From Promethearchaeota archaeon (GTDB lineage Archaea; Asgardarchaeota; Lokiarchaeia; Sigynarchaeales; SOKP01), in NCBI GenBank assembly GCA_016839905.1, contig JAEOTJ010000063.1, positions 1 through 29,258 on the forward strand: 29,258 nucleotides of DNA. Direction: 5' to 3'. The notes beneath the pieces were generated by a model. That model worked only from the letters and a program-made list of their open reading frames with translations. It had not been told where the DNA came from and made no database searches. Below are positions 7,154 through 17,021 of the stretch, piece after piece (the first letter of the stretch is position 1; every line of letters starts with the position of its first letter). Both the position numbers and the translations under genes were made by a program.

Positions 7154-9428
7154 CCCAATACAATGGAGCATCTTTTCCATTTATATTTTTAGATGAACAA
7201 ATTCGGTTTAAATATGTTAAATTATAATATTTTTCAATTTGTTCTTCAGACATTTCTTCAAATAGTTGCCAATCTAAATTTATAAAATAATAATCAGGAA
7301 TAGTAATATAAACATCATTTCCATATGAATTCTTAATTTCTTTTAAGCGATTAACTCCATTTTCATCATAATGATTTTCTGGGGGAAATAAATTTTGTCT
7401 AATACTTATAAATTCATATATATCATCTGTTTTAAGGTCTTTATTTTCAGTATTATAGGGGTATTTATAATAAATAAATATATTATCAATTCCAAACTCA
7501 GTTATTATAACACTCTTATTCGTAGAATAATTAGTATGCCATTTAAATGTATTTATCTCTCTTTTTTTAACTATAAATGGTTCAAAGCTAAATATTTCAT
7601 GAGTAAAAGTAGCAAATAAAGAAAAAACTACTATAAAAATTAAAAAAAATTTTGACCCTTTAGTTTTAATAGAATCAGTTTTAATGAGTTTATAAATATA
7701 TGAGATAAATCCTATAATAATAATTGGTGGAATCATGTAGATAATTCTTACCCAGAAGTGATTATTTGTTGGAAAGAGCTCAAGTAATAAGGCACATAAT
7801 AATATAAAACCAAAACCATCCGCCCAAATAAATAAATATTTACCTTTTGGCTTTTTCTGAAATAGGATATATCCCCATATAGCAAAAGCGGCAAAAATCA
7901 TTATCTCTATACCGATTAAAATCGAAGTAAAAACTAAATTAAAAATGAAAGAATTACCAATCAAAAATATAATTGTTAGAAAGATTACAACACATATTAT
8001 CAATGGTTTAATTATATTTTCCTCAATATATTTGTAAAATTTAGATTTTTTACCCATAATCGTTAATTTAAATCTTCCTTTAGTGAATAAAATAGATTTT
8101 TGCATTCTCCAAATAAAAAGACTCCCTATTACTCCTACCATAACGAGTGCGATTATTATAATATACCAAGGGAAATCAAATAACCATATAAACCAAAATT
8201 GATTGGTAGAAATACCAACATTATATAAAAATAAAAATATCCCCGTTAATGAACATAAAAAAATTAAATCAATTCCTCTTCTATAATCCTTAATAAAATA
8301 GATTAAATAGACCCATATAAATGAAATTAAAAAAATAATTGTAGTAAGAGCGTGAGTAAGTAATGCACTTATAAAAAAAAAAGTAATTAAACCATAATAG
8401 AAAATAATATTTGAAGTTATAATTTTCTTTGTTGGCCTATCTAGTTTTATGAAATTTTGAAATCTTACATATAACAGAAAAAATATAGCTAAACATTGAA
8501 TTATCGCTAATCCTGATGGCCAGAATTGAATCATCATGTTTGAAAAACCTAAAGAAGAAAATTCTAATAAAAATACACCAAATATAGCTAAATTCTGATT
8601 TTTAAAAATCCTCATTAAAATATTATAAAATATTAATGTTGATAGGAAAAAGGTATAAAAAGGGAAGAATCTTGGAATGAGTAAAAAATCCACTCTGGAA
8701 AACAAATGAATTATATTACAAAAGATATGCAAGCCTAATAGCCCATAGTATTCCTCTATGGGTAAAGATTTCATGTTAGATATCATTTTAATTATGGTAA
8801 TATGAATCCATGGGTCGGTTCCACCAAATGGATCAAATCTTATAGCTATTACAATACAAAGTAATAGGATAAAAATAACCAATAAAAATCCATTTAATGG
8901 AATATTTTCTTTCAAATAGTTTTTAAGTGAAAATCTTTCACTCTCCCCAGATTTTTCAATAGATTTATTAAGATTTAAAAATGTAAATTTTCCATATTTT
9001 TTATTTCCAATAATAATATAGAAAATTATCATAAAAAATGGAACCAGAATTATAATTAGGTAAAAAGCTCCTGTTAATGGTATTCCCATTAAAAATCCAA
9101 AATAACCAATGAGAATATAATATGATAGGTTTGATAAAATTGTTAAACTTAATTTCTCTAAATTATTAAAATCCATTTTTTTTAGAATTATAAAAAATAT
9201 TGGAAAAGTAGGGAGAAATAATATAACATAAATAGTACTTAGAATTACGGCTGTACGGAAGGTAAGATCTATAATTAAGATTTCAGAAATGTTAAAGATT
9301 ACACTTAAATTTATTAAAGAGAAAAATATGAATAAAAGAGATATGAAGGAAATTAGAAAAACAAATAAGTAAATCCTTGATTTATTAAGAAAAAGAAATT
9401 CTTTTATCTTTAGCTTAAAATCTTTCAT
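7146..9428 (-). CDS. Large multi-spanning membrane protein, probable GT-C glycosyltransferase
   Basis: A 760-residue protein with roughly 14 hydrophobic segments and a soluble C-terminal domain of about 130 residues (after FLIFIVVFSLFATFTHEIF). The loop after an early membrane segment contains FDPFGGTDPWIHI, an acidic motif in the place where GT-C enzymes (oligosaccharyltransferase and PMT-like) carry catalytic Asp residues. GT-C enzymes transfer sugars from lipid-phosphate donors on the outer face of the membrane. The gene lies 15 nt from the epimerase gene on the same strand, and a second protein of the same plan lies at 10548, which supports a sugar role. No specific family could be recognised; a polymerase or flippase of surface glycans is the alternative. 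Confidence 0.6.
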   Translation of the reverse strand: MKDFKLKIKEFLFLNKSRIYLFVFLISFISLLFIFFSLINLSVIFNISEILIIDLTFRTAVILSTIYVILFLPTFPIFFIILKKMDFNNLEKLSLTILSNLSYYILIGYFGFLMGIPLTGAFYLIIILVPFFMIIFYIIIGNKKYGKFTFLNLNKSIEKSGESERFSLKNYLKENIPLNGFLLVIFILLLCIVIAIRFDPFGGTDPWIHITIIKMISNMKSLPIEEYYGLLGLHIFCNIIHLFSRVDFLLIPRFFPFYTFFLSTLIFYNILMRIFKNQNLAIFGVFLLEFSSLGFSNMMIQFWPSGLAIIQCLAIFFLLYVRFQNFIKLDRPTKKIITSNIIFYYGLITFFFISALLTHALTTIIFLISFIWVYLIYFIKDYRRGIDLIFLCSLTGIFLFLYNVGISTNQFWFIWLFDFPWYIIIIALVMVGVIGSLFIWRMQKSILFTKGRFKLTIMGKKSKFYKYIEENIIKPLIICVVIFLTIIFLIGNSFIFNLVFTSILIGIEIMIFAAFAIWGYILFQKKPKGKYLFIWADGFGFILLCALLLELFPTNNHFWVRIIYMIPPIIIIGFISYIYKLIKTDSIKTKGSKFFLIFIVVFSLFATFTHEIFSFEPFIVKKREINTFKWHTNYSTNKSVIITEFGIDNIFIYYKYPYNTENKDLKTDDIYEFISIRQNLFPPENHYDENGVNRLKEIKNSYGNDVYITIPDYYFINLDWQLFEEMSEEQIEKYYNLTYLNRICSSKNINGKDAPLYWVI

Positions 9429-9443
9429 TTAAAAGAAAAAAAT

Positions 9444-10415
9444 TTAATTTATTTTCATATCAATATTATATTTTTTACAATACCACATTAAATAATCTCG
9501 AAGACCTTCCTCTTGGTTAAATTCTGACTCAAAACCTATAAGGGCCTTAGCTTTTGAAATGTCTCCAAAACTATGTTTTATATCTCCGGGTCTTGGATCT
9601 GTATATTTTATGTTTAGATTTTCCTTACCTGTAAGTTTTAACATTAATTTTGCGAGATCGGTTAATTTTATTGGAGACCCACACGCTATATTTAAAATTT
9701 CTCCTGATGCATCACGTTCAGCAGTTAATATATTTGCATTAATTACGTCCTTAATATAAGTAAAGTCTCTAGATTGTTCTCCATCTCCAAATATTAATAA
9801 ATCTTCACTACGAAGAATTCTACCTAGCCATATTGCGATAACTCCACTATATGTCGAATCTTTTTGTCTTGGACCAAAAACATTAAAATATCTTAATGAT
9901 GTCGTGTTCAAACCATAAACCTGATGAAATACTTGCATATATGCTTCACATGCTAATTTAGCAACTCCATAGGGGGAGATTGGTAACCTACGCATATCCT
10001 CTTTTTTAGGCAATGTTGGTGTATCTCCATATACTGAAGAGCTCGATGCAAAAATGACTTTTCCAACATTTCTCATTCGAGCAGCATTCAAAATGTTAAT
10101 AACTCCATTAACATTTACATCGTTACAATTTTCGGGCATTTTAACAGATTGGGGAACACTTGTAAAAGCAGCTTCATGATATACGATATCAACATCTTTA
10201 AAAACATCCAATAGAAAGTTTAAATCTCTGATATCGCTTTTGTGAAATTGAAAATTCTCATTCTTTAAAGCAATTTCTAAATTTTCTCTTCTACCATTAA
10301 AAAGATTATCAATACCAATAACTTCTGCACCTAAATCGAGTAATCTATCTGTTAAATTACTTCCAATAAACCCAGCTGCCCCTGTTATTAAAACCTTTTT
10401 TTCTTTAAAGAACAT
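9444..10415 (-). CDS. NAD-dependent UDP-sugar 4-epimerase (extended SDR, GalE/WbpP-like)
   Basis: A 323-residue extended short-chain dehydrogenase. It has the NAD-binding TGAAGFIGS (11-19), the acidic residue at IDN after beta-2, catalytic Ser in SSSSVYG (124-130), and Tyr149/Lys153 in YGVAK. The later motifs RYFNVFGPRQ and FGDGEQSRDFTYIKDV are typical of UDP-glucose/UDP-GlcNAc 4-epimerases. It would make UDP-galactose or UDP-GalNAc (or uronic forms) as donor for the surrounding glycosyltransferases; the substrate cannot be fixed by eye. A dTDP- or UDP-sugar dehydratase is less likely. The gene runs 5' to the GT-C-like gene in a two-gene operon, and is divergent from the plus-strand GT-C-like gene at 10548. 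Confidence 0.88.
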   Translation of the reverse strand: MFFKEKKVLITGAAGFIGSNLTDRLLDLGAEVIGIDNLFNGRRENLEIALKNENFQFHKSDIRDLNFLLDVFKDVDIVYHEAAFTSVPQSVKMPENCNDVNVNGVINILNAARMRNVGKVIFASSSSVYGDTPTLPKKEDMRRLPISPYGVAKLACEAYMQVFHQVYGLNTTSLRYFNVFGPRQKDSTYSGVIAIWLGRILRSEDLLIFGDGEQSRDFTYIKDVINANILTAERDASGEILNIACGSPIKLTDLAKLMLKLTGKENLNIKYTDPRPGDIKHSFGDISKAKALIGFESEFNQEEGLRDYLMWYCKKYNIDMKIN

Positions 10416-10547
10416 AAATGTTTCTTTCTCATATTTAATTATTAGTAATTATGGTGCAAAATTTATTAACAATTTTTTAGTTTTTGTTTTTACTATTATT
10501 AGGAAGATCAATCTTTTTAAAAAATATGAAATTTAAGAATATTAAAA
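10416..10547. promoter_or_regulatory. Divergent promoter region, epimerase and GT-C genes
   Basis: This 132-nt A/T-rich gap separates two genes that point away from each other, so it must hold both promoters. No SD precedes either ATG. No clear operator or RNA element was seen. Confidence 0.4.
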
Positions 10548-12548
10548 ATGATAACAATTGGATTTTTTTTATTAGGCCTTAGTATATTTGTTATATTTTT
10601 TACACTAATAACCTTATTTGGTTTTTTTTTCCAGTATCATATTTTTTCAATTTTTAAAGAAAAAAAATTTAACTTAACGATTTTATTGGAATCTTTTGGA
10701 ATTGGAACTTTATTATTTATTTGTTATTCATATTTAATCATTAACTTTTTTAGAGCTTTTAATTTTTTTACAATTTATCTTCCTCTTATTATATTTGATA
10801 TTCTTAATTTAATACTCTTTTTAAAAAAAAGAAGAATTAATATTAAAGAAATAATTCAAAATCTTCTTTCTAAAAAGCAAAACATCTTATTATTATTTTT
10901 CACATGTTTATTTCTCCTGCTTGTTATGGGAGTAATTGAAACTCATCTAAGTCTTGGTTCAACTGATCCCTTTAGATGGACTGAAAGTGTTTTATATCTT
11001 CTTAGATATGGTGATTTTTACTATGACTTTATGACAGTTCGTACGGGTGGTTTTGTTATCTTTTGCGCTGGTGCTTTATTAATAACTAATGAACTATATA
11101 TACAATACTTTTTCATTAAATATGTATCGACTTTTATTTTTTTCATCAATATTTTGGTAATTTATAAAATTGTATCTCGTTTTTTTAATAAAAAAATCGA
11201 AATATTTATTTGTTTAATTATTGCTCTAAGTTTTAATTATCTATTATATAGATCTGCATTATTTTTACCTTCAGTTTTAACAGTACCTTTATGTTTAATT
11301 TTCTTTATGACCTTATTTGAAGAGGAAAGTCTTAGAATCCTTGTAATAAGAGGATTCTTAATCGCAGGAATATTCCTCTCTCATATCCTATATGGTCTTT
11401 TTTTTTTAATTTATTTCTTAATGTATGAAATTATAAATATTATCTTAATTTTAAAGAAGAATTTAAAAACCAAAGAATTCAAATCATTTAAATTAATTTC
11501 TAATTTCTTAAAACAGAATGGAATATTATTGCTAATTATATCAATTTGTATTATTCCTTATATATTAAACCTCGTTATTAATGGTTATAACTTATTTAAT
11601 TATACTATTGGTTTTCACTTTAATCTGAATAATTTAACGATTAAACATATCCCGAATCTAATTAAATTTAGTTCCTTTAATGTGAAATTTATTAAGATTA
11701 TGAATCCCATTGAAACTAATATTATTTATAATATTATAATTTATGGATTGAGTATAATTGTAAATAAAACATTAAATTGGGGTGTTATCTTTATTATATT
11801 AGGACTATTTTATTGGAAAAAAAGCTTTAATACAAAAGAAAACTACATTATCAATTTTATAAAATTTTCTTTTATTCTTACTGTGATAATATTTATTGTT
11901 GATTCTTGTCTGTTAATGAGTCAAGATAAGATGATCTTCACCGTAGCATCCTTTATAAATCAATTTGGACCGAGAGTTTTTGAGATTTTTTCACCCCTAT
12001 GGTGTATTTTAGTAATTTTTAGTATAAAAATGATATTTGATCATATAAGTAATAAAAAAAATAAAAATATTAACCGGGGAATGATTAAGCAAGAAAATAC
12101 GTTTGATTTAACAAATAGGTTTAATAAAGCTTATTTAATTATTATTATGGTTTTAGGTGCTTCTTTATATTCTTCTCATTTGATTATTCATTATAACTTT
12201 TTTTATACTAGTTATTACGACGATGATGATCTACCTGAAGCAGTTTTATTTATCACAGATTATTTTAATGATGAGGAATTTGATGATTATAAAGAAATTA
12301 GAATTTTACTACCCGAACACCCTAAAACAAATATTATTTATCATATTATTTATCAAAAAAATATTGAAAAGTTTTATTTAGAATTTGATGAGACTTCATA
12401 TTCAGAATTAAGAGGGATTATTGATGATAATGAAACAGATTTTGTATTAGTAGATAAAAGTGAATGTAAAGAATCATGTATATCAGAAGTTAAAACCACT
12501 ATGGATATATTATTTGATAATACACGATATCTTTTCTGTAAATTATAA
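10548..12548 (+). CDS. Large multi-spanning membrane protein, probable GT-C glycosyltransferase
   Basis: A 666-residue protein with about a dozen hydrophobic segments and a soluble C-terminal part of about 110 acidic residues (starting near YYDDDDLPEAV). After the fourth or so membrane segment comes LSLGSTDPFRWTESV, resembling the GGTDPW loop in the protein at 7146-9428, so the two probably belong to the same broad GT-C-like group. The predicted role is transfer of sugars from lipid carriers, or polymerisation, at the outer face of the membrane. It is followed after 11 nt by a GT4 glycosyltransferase, likely cotranscribed. The ATG start is at the first hydrophobic helix without an SD. The family is not named because no specific signature is visible. 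Confidence 0.6.
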   Translation: MITIGFFLLGLSIFVIFFTLITLFGFFFQYHIFSIFKEKKFNLTILLESFGIGTLLFICYSYLIINFFRAFNFFTIYLPLIIFDILNLILFLKKRRINIKEIIQNLLSKKQNILLLFFTCLFLLLVMGVIETHLSLGSTDPFRWTESVLYLLRYGDFYYDFMTVRTGGFVIFCAGALLITNELYIQYFFIKYVSTFIFFINILVIYKIVSRFFNKKIEIFICLIIALSFNYLLYRSALFLPSVLTVPLCLIFFMTLFEEESLRILVIRGFLIAGIFLSHILYGLFFLIYFLMYEIINIILILKKNLKTKEFKSFKLISNFLKQNGILLLIISICIIPYILNLVINGYNLFNYTIGFHFNLNNLTIKHIPNLIKFSSFNVKFIKIMNPIETNIIYNIIIYGLSIIVNKTLNWGVIFIILGLFYWKKSFNTKENYIINFIKFSFILTVIIFIVDSCLLMSQDKMIFTVASFINQFGPRVFEIFSPLWCILVIFSIKMIFDHISNKKNKNINRGMIKQENTFDLTNRFNKAYLIIIMVLGASLYSSHLIIHYNFFYTSYYDDDDLPEAVLFITDYFNDEEFDDYKEIRILLPEHPKTNIIYHIIYQKNIEKFYLEFDETSYSELRGIIDDNETDFVLVDKSECKESCISEVKTTMDILFDNTRYLFCKL

Positions 12549-12559
12549 GAAAAAAAAAA

Positions 12560-13849
12560 ATGAGCTATATCTTGAAAGTATTATTTATTGACCAGAAATT
12601 TGGGGGAAGTGAAGTTGGTGGGGCATTTAAAAGTAATTATGCAATTATTAATGAATTGAAGAAAAATCCAGAGTTCGAGATTCTTGTATTCACAAGATTT
12701 TCAAATCCTACGAAAAGTAAGAACCTAAGAACGAAAAGAATAAGGCCCGAGTTAATCTCCCCGATGAAAAGATTGAATTCGCTAATTTCCCTCTTGAGAA
12801 TATATAGATATTTTGGTTTTTTTCCTATTTTAAGAGAAATTCGAAAATGGAAACCAGATATAATTATCGTACAGAGAGATTTTACATTTGCTACCGTTCT
12901 CGCTGGATTCATAAAAAAAACTCCAGTTATTAATATTGTTAGAGATGCTATGGAATTTTGTCCTAAACATATTGACATTATTAATGTTTCTTCGAATTGT
13001 TCTTCAAGAAGAACAAGAAAATTTTGTTGGAATTGTATAGATAGATGGCGAACACTTAGAATTATTCTTGCCGATAAACCAAACGGTTGGAATTATACAT
13101 TTAAATCGTGTTTCTATACTATTTATTATAAATATAGGTATTTCATAATTAAACTATATTGTTTTATATTAAGATTTGCAGCTCTTCATATCGTTGCTTC
13201 TCCTCTAATGAAAGAGTTAGTCTCTAAAAATGTTAGCAGTAATAGAATTTTAGTGAAAAAAATCACTCCAATTGAATATTCTGGTGTTAAAATTTCTAAT
13301 AATAAAATCGATGAAGAAGTTCTTAGAAAGATCGAAAAATATGATATAAAAATTCTATATGTTATCCCTAGACATGAAGGTGGAAGTAAGGGATATCCTT
13401 TTGTAGAGAAAATGTTAGATATTCTCCCCAAGGAGTGGTTAGTTATTGTTTCAGGAATTGTTTTCGAAGAATTACAGCAATATGATAATGTCGTGAATAT
13501 TAAGAAAATCCCTATAAGTAATTTATATTATTTATATAAAATTGCGAATTTAACAATAGTACCATCAATTTATACCGAGGCATTTGGTAGAGTTATCCTT
13601 GAAAGCATAATAAATAAAACACCTGTCATAATTTCTCCTCAATGTGGCGCAAAATATCTATTTGAAGATAATGATTATGTTAAAATAGTTCCATTGAAAG
13701 TAGAATTATGGTTTAAAGAAATTAAAAATTTATTAGAAAATCCTATAGTTATCCCCGATGATGACATAGCTGTTTCTAAGAAAGATTTTTCTCCTGAAGA
13801 GTGTGCCAATGAAATAATTGAGTTAATAAAAAAAATTACTAAAAAATAA
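12560..13849 (+). CDS. GT4-family glycosyltransferase (GT-B fold) with Cys insert
   Basis: A 429-residue GT-B enzyme. The N-terminal Rossmann half starts KVLFIDQKFGGSEVGGAF, where the Gly-rich loop binds the acceptor/donor. The C-terminal half has VVNIKKIPISNLYYLYKIANLTIVPS and the nucleotide-sugar-binding EAFGRVILES (from about residue 339). Between them is NCSSRRTRKFCWNC, a cysteine cluster seen in a subset of GT4 enzymes and probably metal-binding or structural. It would add a sugar to a cytoplasmic lipid-linked glycan. Its 3' end is 7 nt from the convergent acyltransferase gene. The specific sugar cannot be read from sequence. Confidence 0.88.
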   Translation: MSYILKVLFIDQKFGGSEVGGAFKSNYAIINELKKNPEFEILVFTRFSNPTKSKNLRTKRIRPELISPMKRLNSLISLLRIYRYFGFFPILREIRKWKPDIIIVQRDFTFATVLAGFIKKTPVINIVRDAMEFCPKHIDIINVSSNCSSRRTRKFCWNCIDRWRTLRIILADKPNGWNYTFKSCFYTIYYKYRYFIIKLYCFILRFAALHIVASPLMKELVSKNVSSNRILVKKITPIEYSGVKISNNKIDEEVLRKIEKYDIKILYVIPRHEGGSKGYPFVEKMLDILPKEWLVIVSGIVFEELQQYDNVVNIKKIPISNLYYLYKIANLTIVPSIYTEAFGRVILESIINKTPVIISPQCGAKYLFEDNDYVKIVPLKVELWFKEIKNLLENPIVIPDDDIAVSKKDFSPEECANEIIELIKKITKK

Positions 13850-13856
13850 GTCATAC

Positions 13857-15137
13857 TTATTTACCAATAATATATTCATTATAAGGGAGTTTACGAATAA
13901 TCTTTATTAAAATAAGACATCCAATATAAATCATCACCAATGATAAGCTACAGTATAAGAATGCTTGAGCCCTAGAAACTTCTGGTCCAAATTCATTCCA
14001 TAAAGTAATACCTAATATAAAATAAAGTATGATCCAGACTGCCGCCATAACTACTCTATGTGTAAAATACAATCCTGTAGATTTTTGCCCCGTAAACCAC
14101 CAAAATTTAATACATTTATTTTTTATTTTTTTTCCCCAGCTAATATCTGATGCTTCATTATCTTGAAAAGATTCATCATTTTCAATTCCAATATTACTCC
14201 AATTAAAACCTTGAGAAAAAATCAATAATAAAAGATAAATTGAGCAAATTGAAAAAACTACATACTTCATTACAATAATACATTCAATCTGGATAAGTTG
14301 GAAAAAAATATAAGAAAAAAAGCAACCCACGACAATAATTACTTTTAATAAATTGTTCTCCTTTAATGATTTTTTAAATTCTTCATAATTAAATGCTATA
14401 TATATCCCCAATAAAAAATTAATAAAATATGGTATGAATCTAAAGAAAAATCCTAAGTCTATAACATAATTAATATCTTTAGAAGAGTATTCATAAATGA
14501 TAAATTTATCTCCAATAAAAAACATATTTATGCCAATGGCATTTAATATGAAAGATAAGATGGTTAAAAAGAAAACAATAATAATAATGATTTGTTTTTC
14601 TCTAAGACTCATACTTTTAAATAATTTTAATATTGCTGGAAATATTAAATAATAAAAAAAAAGGACAAAAACGAACCAAACTGTATATACGTGACCTGTT
14701 AACGCTCCTATTAGATAATTAATGATAAAATTAGCTATAAATTCTGGACTTAAAATGGTTTGAAATAATGGTGTGTTTGAGTTAAGCATCACATCTCCTA
14801 TCATTACAAAAGCAGTAATTAAAAATGACCAAATAAGATATGCTGGAATTAACGTAAGGTATCTGCTTTTATAGAATTCCCTCAGGTTTAATTCTTTATC
14901 TTTATATTTTATTGTTAATCCAAGCCCAGATAAAAAAAAGAAGACAGGAACACTGAAGGAAAATAATATGGATATAAAGAATTTTTCAGGCAGAACTCCC
15001 ATATCCATAAATTCTAGAACTGCGGTATGGAAACAAAGTAATGTAAAAATAGCAATACCCCGAATACAATCTAATTCATGGTAGTATTTTTGTGAAGTTT
15101 CGACATCTTTTTCGGGGGATGATATATCTTTACTCAA
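13857..15137 (-). CDS. Acyltransferase 3 family membrane protein (OafA-like)
   Basis: A 426-residue integral membrane protein with about ten hydrophobic segments. The N-terminal YHELDCIRGIAIFTLLCFHTA is the family hallmark (LDxLRGIA...H), with the His of the catalytic region. The family moves acyl groups (often acetyl) onto sugars of surface polysaccharides. A short acidic cytoplasmic insert (about residues 320-340) interrupts the later helices. The start used is TTG; it leaves a 24-residue polar N-terminus before the motif. The position between a GT4 and the ABC exporter supports modification of the exported glycan. Confidence 0.85.
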   Translation of the reverse strand: MSKDISSPEKDVETSQKYYHELDCIRGIAIFTLLCFHTAVLEFMDMGVLPEKFFISILFSFSVPVFFFLSGLGLTIKYKDKELNLREFYKSRYLTLIPAYLIWSFLITAFVMIGDVMLNSNTPLFQTILSPEFIANFIINYLIGALTGHVYTVWFVFVLFFYYLIFPAILKLFKSMSLREKQIIIIIVFFLTILSFILNAIGINMFFIGDKFIIYEYSSKDINYVIDLGFFFRFIPYFINFLLGIYIAFNYEEFKKSLKENNLLKVIIVVGCFFSYIFFQLIQIECIIVMKYVVFSICSIYLLLLIFSQGFNWSNIGIENDESFQDNEASDISWGKKIKNKCIKFWWFTGQKSTGLYFTHRVVMAAVWIILYFILGITLWNEFGPEVSRAQAFLYCSLSLVMIYIGCLILIKIIRKLPYNEYIIGK

Positions 15138-15236
15138 ATAATCACAATTAAATTCTATTTTTTACAATTAAATCTATTTTGATTAAAATATTTTTAATTT
15201 AATTTTTTCAAACATTTTCTTTTAAAAACTTTATAA

Positions 15237-16061
15237 TTAATATCCAGAAATTCCATATTTTTTAAATGTATATTTAAAGATATAGATGCTAAGAATTGGT
15301 GCTATAATAGTTAAAATGAATATGATTATGAAATGAACCATAAAATCTGGATTAAAGATAACAAATTCAATACCAAAAACAAAAATATATCTTATTAAAT
15401 CCCAATAATAATAAAAAGGATTAAATATAATAAAGAATTTAAGAAAATCTGGAAAAAATTCAATAGGATATTTATAGCAACTAAAAATAAGCAAAAATTT
15501 GAAGAAAAAAATCAATACCGCAAATCTTCCTTCTACAGACAACTTAAATACTCCTAAAGCTAAACCTATTGAAGCAAGCAAGAGACAAGCTAAAAAAAAA
15601 AGAAAAGTTATAAATAATATTGTAAAAAATGAAGCTTTAGCAATAAAAAAACATAGAGATAAAATAAGAATTAAAGGAATTGCTAATACAATCAATTCAG
15701 AAATTAATATGCTCATTAAAAAAGATGTAATTGTAATCGGCGATATTAACAAGCCTGATAGTGTTTTATAATATTTTTCAAATAATAATATTTTTCCATA
15801 AGCTTCTATTAATCTAAAAATGAAAATTACAAAAAGACCTGTTAAAACAAATATAATAAAATTATGAGGTGTCCAAATACCAAAGGATTTATCACCGATA
15901 GCTTCAAATAATTTCATAAATATAAGATAAGGGATGATAAAAGTAAATAAAGGAGTTAAAATTGAAAATAAATATTGAACTTTATATCTGGTTTTTAACT
16001 TTAAATCTTTAATAATTAATGCTTTTAATTGGTAAAAGTAATTATTTATAGAATATGGCAT
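15237..16061 (-). CDS. ABC-2 type exporter permease (subunit A)
   Basis: A 274-residue permease with six hydrophobic segments and the typical ABC-2 layout: N-terminal LKALIIKDLKLKTRYKVQY amphipathic helix, then the TM core, then the YPIEFFPDFLKFFIIFNPFYYYWDLIRY motif. The last residues (KYGISGY) nearly match those of the divergent permease at 16186 (KYGIGGY), and the YPIE-FP-NP block is shared, so the two are paralogues and probably form a heterodimer with the single ATPase at 17022. The likely cargo is a lipid-linked glycan or polymer, by context. ATG start, no SD. Confidence 0.85.
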   Translation of the reverse strand: MPYSINNYFYQLKALIIKDLKLKTRYKVQYLFSILTPLFTFIIPYLIFMKLFEAIGDKSFGIWTPHNFIIFVLTGLFVIFIFRLIEAYGKILLFEKYYKTLSGLLISPITITSFLMSILISELIVLAIPLILILSLCFFIAKASFFTILFITFLFFLACLLLASIGLALGVFKLSVEGRFAVLIFFFKFLLIFSCYKYPIEFFPDFLKFFIIFNPFYYYWDLIRYIFVFGIEFVIFNPDFMVHFIIIFILTIIAPILSIYIFKYTFKKYGISGY

Positions 16062-16082
16062 TTGTATAAAATATAATAATTT

Positions 16083-16098
16083 AAATCTTTAAAGATTT
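16083..16098. promoter_or_regulatory. 16-bp perfect palindrome between divergent ABC permeases
   Basis: AAATCTTTAAAGATTT is a perfect palindrome in the 124-nt gap between the two permease genes, 22 nt upstream of the minus-strand start. The gap must hold two promoters, so a shared operator is conceivable. A weaker ACAATA/TATTGT pair (16103-16108, 16129-16134) is also present. In this AT-rich DNA the evidence is modest. Confidence 0.3.
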
Positions 16099-16185
16099 TT
16101 TGACAATAATATATTACTTATAAAAAACTATTGTTGTTAGAGATCATTCTTTAAGATATAATTTAAAACCCATTTAGTATCCATA

Positions 16186-17019
16186 ATGTTGAAAAAAAAA
16201 GATATTTCAGATAGTATTATTCAACTCTATGCTTTAATTGAAAAAGATTTGAAATTAAGGTTAAGATACAAAACTGAATTCTTTATTGAATATTTTACTC
16301 CTTTAATAATGATTTTTTTTCCTTTAATAATTTTTAGTACCCTTTTTAATATAGAAGAAAATATCTTTGGGGGATATTTTTCAAGTAAAAATTATATTTT
16401 ATTTATTTTACTTGCCTATTGTATTGAATGTTTACTTGTACTTTTGTGGAGTTATAAATCAATGTTTAATGATGAAAAAGTATGGCAGACAGTAAAAGGA
16501 TTATTAATAGCACCAACAAGTAAATATCATATTCTACTTGGACATTTAATCGCAGGATTAATTGCTAAAAGTCTTCCTATCATTATTATTTTTATAATAT
16601 GTTTATTTTTTTTTCCAATTTCATTTTTTTATTTCTTATTGGTAGTAATAGTATTTCTTAGTCTCTCTATTGTAATAGCTAGTATTGGATTTATAATCGG
16701 ACTTTTTAAACTCGTAAATGAAAATGTATCTGCAACTTTAACTATAAGTATTAGCATGATTTCCTTTTTCAGCTGTTTATTTTATCCTATTGAAATTTTC
16801 CCTGAATTTCTCCAATTTATAGTTAAATTAAATCCATTATATTATTTTTTTGATCTTTTAAGATTAGTATGGTGGGCAGGAATTGATTTACAGATGGCAT
16901 TACACTACATTACAATAAATCATATAATAATTGTTGTAGCATTCTCAATCTTAATGCCATTAGCTACATCTTATCTCTTTTTTAAGATTTATTATAAATA
17001 CGGGATAGGAGGATATTAA
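16186..17019 (+). CDS. ABC-2 type exporter permease (subunit B)
   Basis: A 277-residue permease, paralogue of the divergent gene at 15237. It shows EKDLKLRLRYKTEF at the N-terminus, six hydrophobic segments, and FYPIEIFPEFLQFIVKLNPLYYFFDLLR near the C-terminus. Its stop (17017-17019) is 2 nt before the ATPase ATG, and the ATPase SD lies within its last codons, so the two are translationally coupled. This gives an exporter of two different permeases and one ATPase, like TagGH/Wzm-Wzt or drug/lipid ABC-2 systems. The substrate is inferred from the glycan context. Confidence 0.87.
   Translation: MLKKKDISDSIIQLYALIEKDLKLRLRYKTEFFIEYFTPLIMIFFPLIIFSTLFNIEENIFGGYFSSKNYILFILLAYCIECLLVLLWSYKSMFNDEKVWQTVKGLLIAPTSKYHILLGHLIAGLIAKSLPIIIIFIICLFFFPISFFYFLLVVIVFLSLSIVIASIGFIIGLFKLVNENVSATLTISISMISFFSCLFYPIEIFPEFLQFIVKLNPLYYFFDLLRLVWWAGIDLQMALHYITINHIIIVVAFSILMPLATSYLFFKIYYKYGIGGY
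17007..17014 (+). promoter_or_regulatory. Strong SD for ABC ATPase inside permease 3' end
   Basis: AGGAGGAT, encoding part of the GGY end of the permease, sits 7 nt before the ATG of the ATPase. It supports coupled translation of permease and ATPase. Confidence 0.75.
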
Positions 17020-17021
17020 AT

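Noticed and set aside
6580..7158. 192-codon minus-strand frame
   Set aside because: It is fully antisense to UPF0280, whose conserved blocks are clear; the antisense peptide has no domain and overlaps the convergent gene end.
15499..15771. Lys-rich plus-strand frame of 90 codons
   Set aside because: It lies antisense within the ABC-2 permease, and its composition is what a reversed hydrophobic gene gives.
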